Shown here piece after piece: positions 21,401-33,959 of a stretch of DNA of 64,000 nucleotides. Made by a program: the position numbers and the translations under genes. The notes beneath the pieces were generated by a model. It made no database searches. It saw only the letters and a program-made list of their open reading frames with translations, and was not told the DNA's origin. The stretch spans positions 855,280 through 919,279 of the forward strand of contig JAAOMT010000129.1 in the NCBI GenBank assembly GCA_016748015.1, written 5' to 3'. Within the stretch, counting starts at the first letter, position 1. Every line of letters starts with the position of its first letter. This DNA comes from Geosiphon pyriformis (Eukaryota > Glomeromycota > Glomeromycetes > Archaeosporales > Geosiphonaceae).

Positions 21401-22491
21401 AACAGCCAGACTGCTATCAATTCTTGCTTGTTGGAATTGTCGTCCGCTGTGCCTGATTTTCGAAACCAGTGCTAGTTGGAGAGGTGTCATATTTTTAATT
21501 TGATTCAGGATAAAGATCTTGAAGTGGTTTGGGTTAAGATTAAGGGGCATTCTGACATCTCTGGCAATATTAAGGCTGATTTGGCAGCTGAGGAGGCTAC
21601 TTGGTCTTCTTTTACACTACTGGCTGGAATTCGTGAGTGGTTTTTAGTGGCCGAGAACACTGTGGTTTCTGGCAATGCTCATTATTTTATTAGGGACATT
21701 TTCCAGTCTGTTAGTCATGCTTACTGGGAGACTGGGCCTGGTTATGGTGTGGTTCCTGATGAGCTGGTTGGAGGTGTGGACTGGATTTCTATTGCAAAAG
21801 TATGGCATTTCGATTCTTACATGTTTGCTGGATTTATTAGTCAAAGTTCTTTGAACTTGTGTATTTATTTAATGAAGACTGTGCACAAGTATCTCCCAGT
21901 AGTGGTTCGGAAGAGGTTGTATAATAAAAAGTATCCTGATGTGATGTACTTGCTGTGTGGTAAGGTGAAGTTTTTGGATCATGTCTTTACGTGTGTTCAA
22001 GATGTAGCTATTCACAATGAGGTTCTAGCTAAGACTTCTGTCCATTAGGTTTCTGTGGCCAGTGTCTGTGTTTTGTCATCTTCCACCATTTTGTGGGCTT
22101 TGTCTGTCTGTTCTTTGGATGTCGGCTTGTATTTTGTTGTTTGTAAAGGTTTTGTATTGAGCAAGTAGTATGAGAAGACTTGAAGTGTTTTTAATAATAA
22201 AAAGCAAGCTGTTGGTAAGATTGTCAATTTTGTTAGATTTGTCATGGAGTTGCATCATGTAAAGATGTAGTTGGTGAGGTCTGAACACAGGGTATGGATG
22301 GAAAAAGCCAGCTTGGTTGTTGATAGGATGTGATTTCTGGTTTTTTTTGTAGTGTGTCTTCAATGTTGTCTAAAGGGGTGGTCAAATTACTTGGTGTCAT
22401 CAAATCTTTTACTATTAGCTTTGGTCATCATAGGCCGTGTTGTTTTTTCTCTGGTTTGGGTGGTGATATAAGTGTTAATATAGATGTGTAG
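18478..22491 (+). pseudogene. LINE A ORF2, 3' part: RT, RNase H, zinc finger
   Basis: The ORF resumes at IVVSISLRGLLNVQ, the end of the endonuclease domain. RT blocks include LPDGKAIGLFGIPNKLWKHGG (about 19,350), VLIPKP-like and LIETAKKILSKILSD (about 19,560), LVLQDM.KTY (motif A, Gln-to-stop inside), LDQDEVFSPFL (motif B, about 19,930) and GIFVDDTIWV (motif C, both Asp kept, about 20,100). RNase H follows: YTDGSLKEAG (about 21,210), LAELQAVALSFEC (about 21,330), then HINSQTAI, where the third Asp is now Asn, and WVKIKGHSDISGN (about 21,530). A C-terminal CGKVKFLDHVFTC zinc-finger-like motif lies at about 21,955. It ends at TAG 22,489-22,491. Many stops are CAG-to-TAG or TGG-to-TAG. Confidence 0.9.
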
Positions 22492-22633
22492 TGTTGCCTT
22501 GTCTGACCCGAGTGGCTAGCCACATATAGTAAGTGCATGAGTTGCATTTAGTTTGAACCACTTAATTTGGCTCTATGTACTAAATAGTGGTTGGGCTTTG
22601 CTTGTTAAAATGCTAATAAAAAAAAAAAAAAAA
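22492..22633 (+). repeat. LINE A 3' tail and poly(A)
   Basis: This is a conserved 3' UTR of about 110 bp (GTGGCTAGCCACATATAG ... CTATGTACTAAATAGTGGTT) followed by an A-run ending at 22,633. The same tail ends LINEs B, C, D and G and both ORF1-only elements. It is probably the region bound by the element's reverse transcriptase for priming. Confidence 0.85.
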
Positions 22634-22814
22634 TTTAAAAAACTAATTTACTAATTTTAAAGACTATATAACCAAAAAAATCAATTAAATTAGTTTTATA
22701 TGTATTTTAAAAAATAATAATCTTATTTTAATTAATAAAAAAAAATTTTAATATTATTTTTAGTTATTAAAATTAACAAATAATTAAAAACAGCTGCAAT
22801 TTTATTAAAAATAT

Positions 22815-25779
22815 TGTTATTGAAGTTTTTTTTTGATATTATTAATATTAATTTTTTATTAAATCTGTTATTAATAAAAATTATTAAACTTTTAAGATAT
22901 TAATTTATTTTAAAATATTTTTTTATATTTTAAACTGTTTATATTATTAAATTTATAATAAAATAGCCAATTTTATGTTAATTATTTTGTGTAATTACTT
23001 TGCAATAAAAGTTAATTTTTACAAAAATTTTTAATTATAGATTTTTAATAATATGTAGTTATTTTATAATAAAAGTTAATTTTTTTCCAAAAAATTTTAA
23101 TTATAAACTATTTAAAAGTCTTTTTTTTGCCTAATAATTGTAAAAAACTGTTTTTGGTAATTACTGAAGCAACTTTCTCATCTTTGAGTGGTCTTTTATC
23201 AAACAAAATTCTCTTAAAAAAACACATTTGAGTTAGTTTTAATGTTGTCTCTATTTTTTTAAAAAGCTCAAAAATTTTTAATAACAGATTAGTCAATAAG
23301 CTGGTTTTCTTTTCTATAGCTTCTATACTAAATACTACTAGTATTTTTTCTTTAAAGAAAATAGTCAAAAAGACCAAAAGTTCAGAAAAGTGGAAGCAGT
23401 CACTTGTCTCTGCTATTATTACACCAAATCTCTTTGTAGTTTCTAATGAGATCTTAAATAAGATCTCTATAGTATTATTTGACATGTTATCCAAAATAGG
23501 CCAAGATTAACTACTGGCTGTATTGCTAATTGTAATGTTTTTCAGCAAATCATTGCTGGTTTTAAAAACAAAACAACCATTTCTTATGATATTACCTGTT
23601 TTTGAGAACTGAGCTAACCAAATAGGAACTGAATCATTTCCTCTTCTGGTTTTTGGTGCTGCCACTAGTAATGCTTAGGAAACTATTACAAGTTATCAAA
23701 GATTTTCTGAATAAGTGGCCTCTATTCTGGTATCTAGTGCTACTTTCAAGATTAAATTGGCTCATATTAAGGCTGTTTTTTAGTCTGTACATAGTTTTTT
23801 GGATGTAAAATTAGTGTTAAAGAACAATGTAAAGCTTTTCTATGTGAAGTTTGCTTCTCAAGTGTCTTTGAAAGCTGCATTTTTGGTTGAACTTACAAGT
23901 TTTGTTTGTTTAGTCACTCTCAAAATTGCTAAGTTTTTGGTGGTTTCTAAGTCTGGTCTCTTTTCTGTTGCTGTTATATTATATAATATGCTTTTGAGTG
24001 TGTTTGCTGTTAATATTAAGACAGTTCTTAGCATATTTGGTAATATCATTTGTGTTGTGCTAAAGTCTATTGGCATTTGGCAATATGTAGTTGTTTATTT
24101 TAAAAAGTTGAACTTTGCTGTGTTTGCTTTAAATCATTGATCAGTTTTAGTGAACAAGAATAGTGTTAAGCTTCTCTCTTTGGTGAATCAAAATAAGACT
24201 ATTCTGTCTTATAATAGATTTAAAACCAAGCTGTTCAACTTTTTTTTGGGCTGTACTGTTTTTAAAATCAGTAATATGGTTTCTTAAGTTGATAATCAGA
24301 CATGTTTTATTCTTTGCTCTTCTAATTTTGGTTGTTATTTCCAGTTTGCTCTGATTAGATCTTAAGTTAATTTGAATGCTGCTATTGTAAAGATTGATAC
24401 ACTAAGAAAATGTTATATTTGGTAGAAAACACCTGGTTGTCAGTGTTGTTTTAAGTATCAAAAAATGAACCATTTGACTGTAGATTATAAAATGTCTCTG
24501 TCTCTTTCTCTTAAGACTCTTAAAATATTTGCATTATGCTTTGTAAGTACAAAGTTTTATGCTAAGATGTTTGTCTCTTTGGATTTTTTAAATTTATTTT
24601 ATTGGTAACTTTTACTTTTTTTTCTAGAATTAATGATGATTCTTTGATTTTGTTTTGGCTTGTGTTTTTGGAATCTGACTTAACCAAATTGTTAATGTTG
24701 GTTAAATCTATTGTTAAGCCTGTTGGTGGATTAGTAACTGCTTTTGAACAATTTATTAAGAATGATCTTATGTTAGCAGCAAGCTTAGAAACAAGATTAA
24801 TAAGCTTATGGTGTATTTAAGTACTTTTAGCAAATCTGTTGATAAGTTAGAAAGAAAGATAGTAAAATTAAAAACTAAGTATAACATAGATAATATTAAT
24901 TTATTTGGTGATTCTGAAGTTTAATTGGAATAAATAATGAGGTGTTTGGTAAGTTAATGACATTCTGAGAATTTGAATCTCTTAAAGTTAAGCTTAATCC
25001 CATAAAAACAGCCAAATGACTTATTAAGTTGGTTCTTAGTAATCTCATTTTGTTTGATATAATTTAAAAAATATCTATCTTAAACAAGTTTTCTTGTAAG
25101 TTGTTAGCATAGTATTGTTTAAATTGGCTCAAGTAGCTAACTACATATAGAAAGTGTATAAATTGCATCTAACTGGAGTTTCTAGTTTTGACTCTATATA
25201 CTAGATAGCAATTGGACTATATTTATTAAATAAAAAACAAACAAACTATTTAATAATATAAAAAAATATAATTTAAAATTAATTAAACTATTATTAAATT
25301 AATAATTAATTAATTTTAAAATATTAATTAAAATTTGTGAATTTTGAACCAATATTAATTATAAAAGAAGTTTTAATTTTTAAAATAAAAATTTATTTTA
25401 TTAAAATTTAATTAACTAATATATTAAATTCAAAATAAAATATATTTTTTTAAAAAAAATTTTTTTTTTATATAATTATTGTAATACTATTTTAAGATAT
25501 GGCTAATTTTTTGGCAATTAAATGTATATTTTAGCAAATTATTAATTATTTTAGTAAATTATTAATTATTTTACAAATTTTTAAATTATATATTATTTAA
25601 ATATTACATAATTTAATTATTATATTTAATTATACTTATGTATTTATATAAATTAGATTATTAATTAAATAATAATTTAGTTAACAATAATTAATAATTT
25701 AAAAATAATAATATATATTAATTAATAATAGAAATAATAATTTTATGCTATTTAATAACTTAATTTTTGTTTCCTAACA
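22815..25779 (-). repeat. Inverted solo LTR (family 1), interrupted by an ORF1-only LINE
   Basis: Read on the minus strand this matches the family-1 LTR in two pieces, 25,779 down to about 25,243 and about 23,115 down to 22,815. The ends read TGTTATTGAAG (plus strand start) and CCTAACA (plus strand end). ATAT flanks both ends (22,811-22,814 and 25,780-25,783), a possible 4-bp target duplication. It is heavily decayed: nearly every C and G of the reference LTR is now T or A. No internal Gypsy genes are present, so this is a solo LTR formed by LTR-LTR recombination. Confidence 0.72.
23116..25242 (+). mobile_element. ORF1-only LINE derivative, copy 1 (decayed, 5'-truncated)
   Basis: It encodes the same ORF1 protein as the copy at 33,985-36,018 but starts at about residue 45 and is broken by many stops. 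Recognisable parts: LVSAIITPNLFVVSNEILNKI (about 23,405), VSLKAAFLVELTSF (about 23,865), CQCC...QKMNHLTVDYK (a CCHC remnant, about 24,430-24,490) and a C-terminal coiled region to about 25,018. ORF1 ends at ATGA (25,016-25,019). About 100 bp later come the shared LINE 3' tail (about 25,120-25,220) and an A-rich end. It is flanked by an 11-bp repeat AAACTATTTAA (23,105-23,115 and 25,243-25,253), a good LINE-type target duplication. No ORF2 is present. Confidence 0.75.
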
Positions 25780-26090
25780 ATATTAAAAGCATTTTTAATA
25801 TAAATATTAATAGTATTTTAAATATATTTTGTAAAATAACAATAGCAAAAAAAAACAAACTTAAAAACCACCAAAAATTTAATAATTTGATAATAAAAAA
25901 ATAATTAAAATTAATAAATTCAACTTAAAAAGCAGTATTTAAAAAAATTTTAAACTTTATATAAAACAGTTTTATATTATTTTTAAATATAAACTTTGTA
26001 TTAATAAAGTTATATACAGACTAAAAATCAGTTTTAATAAAGTTAACTTAATTATTAAAAAATTAAATTTGGTTTTTATTTAAATAATTT
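25780..26090. other. AT-rich spacer
   Basis: Nearly pure A/T with no ORF. The stretch 25,850-25,980 resembles 4,975-5,070 upstream of LINE A, so it may be old transposon or shared LINE-flanking DNA. Confidence 0.45.
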
Positions 26091-29000
26091 AATCTTTAAA
26101 ATTATAAAAACTTTTATCTTTTATTTATTTCAAATTTTTAAAAAAGCAATGTTTTAAAAAGAAGTTTTTTGTCTTTATTTTTTATTTAATATACGCTCTT
26201 AATTTAATATTTTTAAACCATTTATATTTGACAATGAGATTATTAGTAATATTATAAATAGAAAAAAGACAATTAAGAATGTTAATGCAAACTTAAGCAA
26301 AAGTAGTATATTATTAAGAAAAAAATGTAAAAACAATGGTTTGATTAATAATAGTAGTAACTTTAAATCTATAGTTTCTTAAGAAAAATTTATGGATAAT
26401 AAAAGTGAAAAATTAGAAATAGACAATACAACTAAATCAGAAAGTATAAACATAAAAAGTAAGTATATATTAGAAAAAACCAGTATAGACTAAGACAATA
26501 AAAATAAAGCTAATAAGAAAGATATAGACATAATTCTTAAAAACAAAAAAGTAATTACTAAGTTAATAAAAACAAAGAAAATAGGAAAAATAACCTACTT
26601 ATTTTGTCTTTTTTTTTAAGTGCTTGGTTTAGGTGTTTATTAGAAAATTATTTATTATAAATCTAAATTTGAATATGGTTAAGAGAAACTTAATTCAAGA
26701 AAAATTAAGATTGTTAAGAAATTATTTTTAAAAATCAATAATTTTAAAAAAGTGTCTACTTCTTTAAAGTTTGTTGAAATTATTAAGATAATATTTACTT
26801 TCAAATTAAGCTTGGTATTAGCTTTAGATAAGACTAAGAGTGCAAAAATTTTAGTAAATACTAATTTCAAAAAATTTGCTGAATAATTAGATTGAATTTG
26901 AACAATCAAAGTTTAGACTTTTGGACTATTTGAAATTATGTTTTAATTATTTTTTTTTCTAATTACTGTTTTTTTTTTTTAGATCAATGTCTGCCCAATT
27001 ATTGGTAGATCTGAAATTTGGTTAAAATAATAGTGATTAAAGTTTTAATAGTATTATTAGTTGTAATTTAAATTCTTTGAAAAAATTACTATAGATTCCT
27101 AATAGTTTGGTTTTTTTTTGATTGTTTTGAAATGATACTTATTGTTACAGATGATTATTTAAAGGTGTTGGAACAAATAACAAATCTGTAACTTGGTATT
27201 TAATAACTGAAAATATTAGTAATGTCTAAAGATTTTAGAGTTTTTTGTATAATAGACAAAAATTTAATTGATGGTTTTTTCTGTGAATTTTTTTCTTCAA
27301 TATGATAGCCAGTATATTTTGGCAGTTATATCTTTCTAATAAGCTATTCTTAAATTTCTACTCTTGTTTTTAAGTCTTTTATCAGACTATTTTTAACATC
27401 AAATACTTAGTACTTAATTCTTTTAATCAATTAATAAACAACAAAAAATAAAAAAATAAAAATAAAAAAAAAATAAAAAAAAATAACAAAAAAAAAATAA
27501 GAAATTAATATCCTGTTAATAGCTGTGATCAAAAGCTATTGGTTTAATGTAATTAAGTATTAGATTTATTAACATAGAATATTAATAGTATAAAAGTAAT
27601 TAATATTGCTTTAATCAAATAATGATAGCATAAATTAGATAATAATTAGATATTTTATTGATATTAATGTAATTTCACTTTAAATTATAAAAAACTATCT
27701 TTTGAAGAGACAAATAAAGGTAAATAGTTATTGCTAACTACTGTTTTATTTAAGTTGAATGAATATTTTTCTGTTTCTAATACTTTTGCTATATATATAT
27801 AATTTGTGTTATACAAAATTTTTTTGAATTCTGTAATTTCTTAAGAAAAATTTTAAAATTTTGGAATGTTGTAATTTCTTGAAAAAAATACTGAAATTTT
27901 TTCTTTTACTATGCCTATTTTTAATTGGCTATTTTATCTATTATTATAATTCCTAATTTTATGAATAATATTGTACTAATAGTGTTTTTGCCATGAACAC
28001 AACTGTTAATGTTATTTGAATAATGCTTTTAGGCATATAGTATAATAAATAAATAGGTAAAACAAATTTTGATTTCTTCTAGATAAGCAGTTGTATTTTT
28101 TTTGGTGTTTTTGTTAAAATTTATAACTTTTCTTTTTCTTTGTCTATAAAAATAATAGAAAATTTCTGTTAAGTATAATTTTTAATTTATCTCTGTAATT
28201 AGTGATGTAAATAAATAATTTTGTAGAAGCATAATACTTTGAAGTAATTTACTGTAAAAATTTTTGAGAGCAGTTTCTGAATTTTTTTGGTCTCCCAAGT
28301 AGAATATAATTTTTTTGTTAACATAAAAGTTGAAAACTAATTCTGTTGACCAATGATTACTTATAAATTCAAGATAAATTTGATAATATTAGAATAAATC
28401 TTTTATGAATTCCAAATAGTTTGTTCTTATTACTTTTAATTTTGTTACTGTTTTAGATAATAGATGTTGGTAGTAGTTTTTTGTTAAATTATACTTCACA
28501 AAAAGCACCAAATATTACAGATAATTATTTGAAGTATTAGAACAAATAACAAACTCATAACTTAATACTTAATAGCTGATTAAGATAATAATTTCTAAAG
28601 GTTTAGGAGTTTAAAGATTTTGATTGAGTTTTTTATATAATGAACAGAAATTTAATTAATGGTTTTCTTCAATTTTTGTTTCTGGCAGTTATGTCTTTTT
28701 GATAAGCTATCTTTAAGTTTTTTTTACTCTTATTTTAAAATTTTTTACCAAACTATTCTTGATATTAATTATTTAATGCTTAATTTCTTAGTTAATTAAT
28801 TAACAACAACAAAAATAAAAATATAAAAAAATATGAAAAAAATATATAAAATTAGTATTTCATTAATAGCTATAATTAAGAGTTATTGTTTTAGTATAAT
28901 TAAATATTGACTTCTATTAACATAGATTGTTAATAATATAAGCAATTAATATTTCTTAATCAAACAATAACAATATAAGTTGAATAATAATAGATATGTT

Positions 29001-32000
29001 TATTAATATAAGTATAATTCTATTTTAAGTTATAGAAAATTATCTTTTAAAAGAAGGAGTATTAGATAATTACTTATCTTTAACTTTGTTCTGAATTGTT
29101 TTTTTTCTGTTTTTAATACTCTTGCTATATATATATAATTTGTGTTATACAAAATTTCTTGAAATTTCAATTTTTTTAAAAAAAATTCTTTTTTTACTAT
29201 GCTTCTTTTTTATTGGCTATTTTTCTATTATTATAATTCCTATTACTATAAGTAATATTAAGAAACAGATTGATAAATTAATAAAAAGATTAAATACACT
29301 TGAACTAACAGTTTTTTAGTCATGTCTTGAATGTCAATTATTAATAACTTTTTTATTGCAAGATTAAAAAGCAAATATAATAATAAGTGAGAATTTAAGT
29401 ATAATTACTAATAATAAAACTATGATAATAAAAATTTTTTTATTATTTATAAATATTATTAAATTAGAAGTGAACATAAATAATTTGTTAAAAATAATTA
29501 TAGATCTGTTAACCAAAGTAGAAAATATTGGTTTGAGTTTAAGCAACTATTTTTTTCAATAACTAATTTGGTTTAAAAAATAATTACATATAATAATAAA
29601 GAAATTAATATTCCTGTCAAACAAAAAAATATTATTTGTTAACATATAAATTTAAATAGCATGATTTTTATTATTACAAAAACAAAACTAAAATTTAATA
29701 TTAAGCCATAAATTATAAATAAGTTTAATAAGATATAAATTTTTATATTTGGCTTAAATAAAAATTTTTGGTACTAGAATAGTTATTATTATAAATAATT
29801 TTCTGGCTTGATATGTTTTAAAAGTGAAAAAAATTTCAGATTAATTGATTTCAGTGTGTTTTTTGTTTAAAAACAAACTGTTGATTACAGTTTTGGGTTT
29901 ATATACTAGTGTTTTTTTAGAAATTAAATTCAGACAAACTTTAAAAATCAATTTTTTTATTGCCAAAACAATTAATTTTAGTATTTTTGTGGTCTTGGGT
30001 GAAGATTTTAATAAGAATAAATTTAAAAAAAGTGTAAATTTCAAGTTTTGTTTGAATTTAAGTTTGGTTTATGCTTTTAATAAACATTTTTTAATTAAAA
30101 CTTCTACTTGGAACAATTTTAGAGGTGTTAAAAAAGCTATAAATTATATTTTTGTAAATAAAAATCTGTTATCTGTAATTGTAAGTTATAAGATTAATAT
30201 GATATTTGACTTTTTTAATACTAATTACAAAACAGTTTCTGTTTTAGTTAATTTGAATAAATTTTTAAATGTTTACTTTAATAATGTTTATAAACAGACC
30301 AATAATAATCAATAAAAATTAAAAATTAAAAATATTAATAAAACTAAGTAATTATAATTTAAAAAGTGTTTTTTAGCCAGATTTTTAAAAAAGACAGCTA
30401 AATTTAGTAAGACAAAGAATAACAATGATTTGAATATAATATAAAAATTTTTAAAAAAGTTAGTAATAAGTTTTGTTAATAAAGTGTTTTTTGACATTGG
30501 TTCAATAAGTTTGTATGCTCAAAAAATAAACAATTATTAAAGTTTTTTAAACTAAAACTATTAATAATTAGAATTATAAAAAGTTTGAATACAAATCAAA
30601 TTTCTATAATTGATTATCTTATTAAAACATAGTCTGTTATTAATAAAAAGAAAGCCTTTAAAGTTGGTATTATAATTAATAGTAGTAAAAGATTAATAAA
30701 TATTGTAAATTATTTGTTAAAAATTAAAAAAAAGTATTATAGATTTAAGTATTATAAGTTTAAGATTGCCAGAAATAATTTCATTAGAAAAACAATTAAT
30801 TAATACATAGAAAATTTCTGTTTTAATAAAAACTATATAATTAGAAGTATCTTAAAATAATTATTTTAGAAAGTAATACTTAACTATCTTATAGTAAATA
30901 ATAAACTGGTTTTGGAGTTTTATAAAATCAAGTCCATGATTAATGTAATTATAAAAAAATAAATAAGAAAGTATATAGTATCTAGTATTTTATTTAATTA
31001 ATAGTTTAATTAGTATGCTTTTTTGGATTATATTAATAATAATGTATTTTTAAAGATAATAAATAATATTAAGTTTAATAAATTATTGCAGATAATTAAG
31101 AAATTGTCTAATAGAAAAACTGCTGATCTTTTTGGTATTTTTAATAAACTTTAGAAACATAGTAATATTCAAATTTTGAAAAATTTGCTAAATATTTTCA
31201 ATCTGTATTTGGTATCAAGTATAATTTCTATTTAATAAAAAAAGATCTGAATTTTTATGATATCAAAACTGTATAATTGAAAAGAAACTTTGATTAAAAT
31301 TAGACTTATAGTCTTAATTAAAACAATATAAAAAATTTTGTTTAAGCTTTTTTTTAATAGAATCTTTTTGGTTTATAGTAGATTTAATGTTTTATATAAT
31401 AACAATTTTTTAGTTTTAAAAAACATGTCCATACAAATTTAAATTTTTACTATTGATTTAGTGGTTAAAAATACTTTAAAAAAAGACAAAAAGCTGTAAC
31501 TAGTTTTTCATAATATATATAAAGTATATAATACTGTAAAATAGTATTATTTGCATATTTGTTTGGCTAAAATCAAAATGTGCACATGTTTTATTAGGTT
31601 TTTAAAAATATATACAAAGATAAAATTAATTAGGTTATAACAGATTTTAAACTTATAGATAGTTATACTGTTTATAATAACCTAAATCAAAAAAAGATTT
31701 TTTGTCACTGCTGTGAAAAATTTTCTATAATCTTTTGCTTTATAAAATTAAGAAACATACAATTTGTATAACTATAAACTGAATTTAAAGTTTTTTACAA
31801 AGACTAGTAAACAGAATTTTAAAAATGATAAGATGTTTTTTTTGGCAATTAAAATTTTTGTGAATAACACAATCTGAGTAGAAAATAGTATAGTAACAAT
31901 TCAATATATTTTGGATATTGTCAATAAATTTTTTTAAATTAATAATATTTCTATTAATATAAACAAAACAGTTGTTATATCTATTAATTAAAGAGCAAAA

Positions 32001-32855
32001 ACTTTTTTTTGTTAATAAATAAATCAAGTATTTCAGTGGCAAAAAAAAACAAATTTCATAAATACTTAGATATTTTTTTGTTTACAAATGGTTTTTTCAA
32101 GTTTAGTCTAATCAAAACTTACTAAGACATAAAATTTTTAATAAATCTGGTTTTAAGAAAAGCTATTTTAGATAAGCAATTTTTGTATTTAATATTAGTA
32201 GTTTTTTAGTTTATAATTAGATACAAAATACAATTTAGTTATGTATTAATAAGTATGTATAAAAAATAAGTGTTTAGTTTAGTAGAGTTTTATATTAAAA
32301 TTAAGCTTGTTGTTATTTTGTATTTTGCAAATGCTTTTTTTGTATATATTTGATAATATTATTTGTACTGCTTTGTATAAAAGTTTTGTGTTTAAGGATT
32401 GGTTTTTGAAAACTATATTTGTTTTTAGTTGTGCTAAAATTGTGAATAAAAAAATTATTAACTTTGTACAGAATTTGAGAATGACTTATTATATTAATAT
32501 ATAACTGGTAAGATCTAAATATTGGATAATTATAGAAAAAAAAATCTAATTATACATAACAATTCTATGCTTATAATCTGTTATTTTTGCTCTCTAATAA
32601 TGTTGTTAGATTGTTTAAGATTACAAAAACACATGATATTAGTTTTAATTTATATAAGCTATGTACTTTTTTTTAAGTATTGATTATACAATTTGTGTTA
32701 TAATAAATATATAGTATAATTTTATTTGGCCCAAATAGCTAGTTACATATAGAAAATACATAATTCATATTTAGTTTAAATTACTTAGTTTAATATATTG
32801 TGTTAAGTAATATTTGGGTCTTATTCATAAAATAATAATAATAAAAAAGTAAAAA
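26091..32855 (+). mobile_element. LINE B, strongly decayed
   Basis: The 5' UTR hairpin region (about 26,100-26,170) and the ORF1 start (ATG about 26,234) match LINE A. ORF1 is interrupted at about 27,142 by a short LTR element and resumes after 29,261. The ORF2 start is at about 29,560 with ATG decayed to ATA. The endonuclease is readable at 29,845-30,315, with GEDFNKNK where LINE D has GGDFNEDG. An RT remnant FVNNTI lies at about 31,855, where FVDDTI is normal. The C-terminal block TALYKSFVFKDWF is at about 32,367-32,405. About a kilobase between RT and this block (the RNase H region) is deleted. The shared 3' tail is at about 32,725-32,835. Nearly all substitutions replace C or G. Confidence 0.75.
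27143..29261 (-). mobile_element. Short two-LTR element (family 2), non-coding interior
   Basis: Two direct repeats (about 27,143-27,970 and 28,515-29,261) match the reverse complement of the solo LTR in gag at 9,894-10,730. Shared landmarks are GCTATATATATATAATTTGTG, the ACTATGC...TTGGCTATTTT block and the AATAACAAA...AACTTGGTA block. The interior is only about 540 bp and shows no ORF. On the minus strand the interior begins TTTGGTGC next to the LTR at about 28,514, the same start as the family-1 primer-binding site. It thus resembles a TRIM-like or internally deleted Gypsy derivative. It lies within LINE B ORF1. No clear target duplication survives. Confidence 0.72.
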
Positions 32856-33959
32856 TAAAACAAATTGTTAAAAAAAAACCTAAATTTAAGACCAATTTAC
32901 CTAAAAACTTTTTTAATAAAGTAATTTTTTATTTTAAATTATATAGTTTTAAGATGTTTGAATAATTAGAAGCCAAAAATTTGTTGACTAATTTAATTGT
33001 CTTTGTCAATTTGAAAAAATTTTTTAGTAATTTGTTTAAATATAAGGTTATAAATTTGTAGACTGCTAACTAAATACCTCAGCACTTTTTTAATTTTTTG
33101 GTTAAGCTGTTAATTAATTTTATGAATTGTTTTCTGGTAGATGCAATTGGTATTTTGGTATTATGCTGTCTGTTTTTAAGCAATAATCTGCTTAATGTTT
33201 TTTAAGTTGATAATAATATTATTGTTATTAATATTTTGGGTCTAAAATAATATATTGGTATGGTAAATATTTTAAAAAAATTTAGCATTATTTTTGTAAG
33301 CCAACTTTTAGACTGTTATAATATATGTTTTACATAGAATATGTTTTACAAATAAAAAAAACTGGATTATAAAGACCCAGTTTTTAATTAGTTAAGTTTA
33401 TTTGTCAAGTTTATTGAAAATAATAATTTAATTAGTTTTGGTGGCTTGACTTCTTATTTTGTTTCTTCTGGCTATATGTATAATTTTGGCTTTATTAATA
33501 AATATTTGCTAAAATCTGGTGTTATCAATAAAATTTAAGTTATTAAATAACATAAAATTACTTTTATAATTCTTATTGTTAATTAACATATATTAATATT
33601 ATTTTAATTATTACTTATTATTTAATTAAAACTATCAAATATTATGATTTAATTAATAACCTGATTTGTATAATAGAAATTAAAATAATTAGATTACACA
33701 ATATTTTGAACTATATAATATTCAAAAATTTATTAAAATTTATAGAAATTTGCCAAAATAATAAATAATGTACTAAAATAGTTTATAATTTATAAAAATA
33801 ACTTGTAGTTTGTCAAAATGTATTTTTAGTTCATTAAAATTATAACAAAAAAAAAGTTCAAGTTTATAGACTAGTACTATAACAAGTTGTATAAAAAAAG
33901 AGCTTTTCTTTTTAAAAAAATGTATTAATCTCAAAATTATATCTTAAAATACAAATAAT

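Larger units (their letters stand above)
5339..22633 (+). mobile_element. LINE A: non-LTR retrotransposon, split by a Gypsy element
   Basis: This is an APE-type LINE with two ORFs. It runs from a short 5' UTR at about 5339, through ORF1 (5462-7332) and ORF2 (7329-7669, resuming at 18478-22491), to a 3' UTR and a poly(A) run ending at 22633. A TTTAAAAAA flanks both ends (5330-5338 and 22634-22642). It is a possible target-site duplication, but too low in complexity to be strong. The Gypsy element at 7670-18477 sits in the endonuclease domain. Compared with LINE D, about 110 codons of ORF2 (from the GLY motif after LSVTVLG to just before SISLRG) are missing at the junction. Several in-frame stops and a frameshift make the copy non-functional. 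RNase H plus APE plus an RRM/CCHC ORF1 suggests the I/Tad-like group. I do not assign a clade. Confidence 0.88.
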
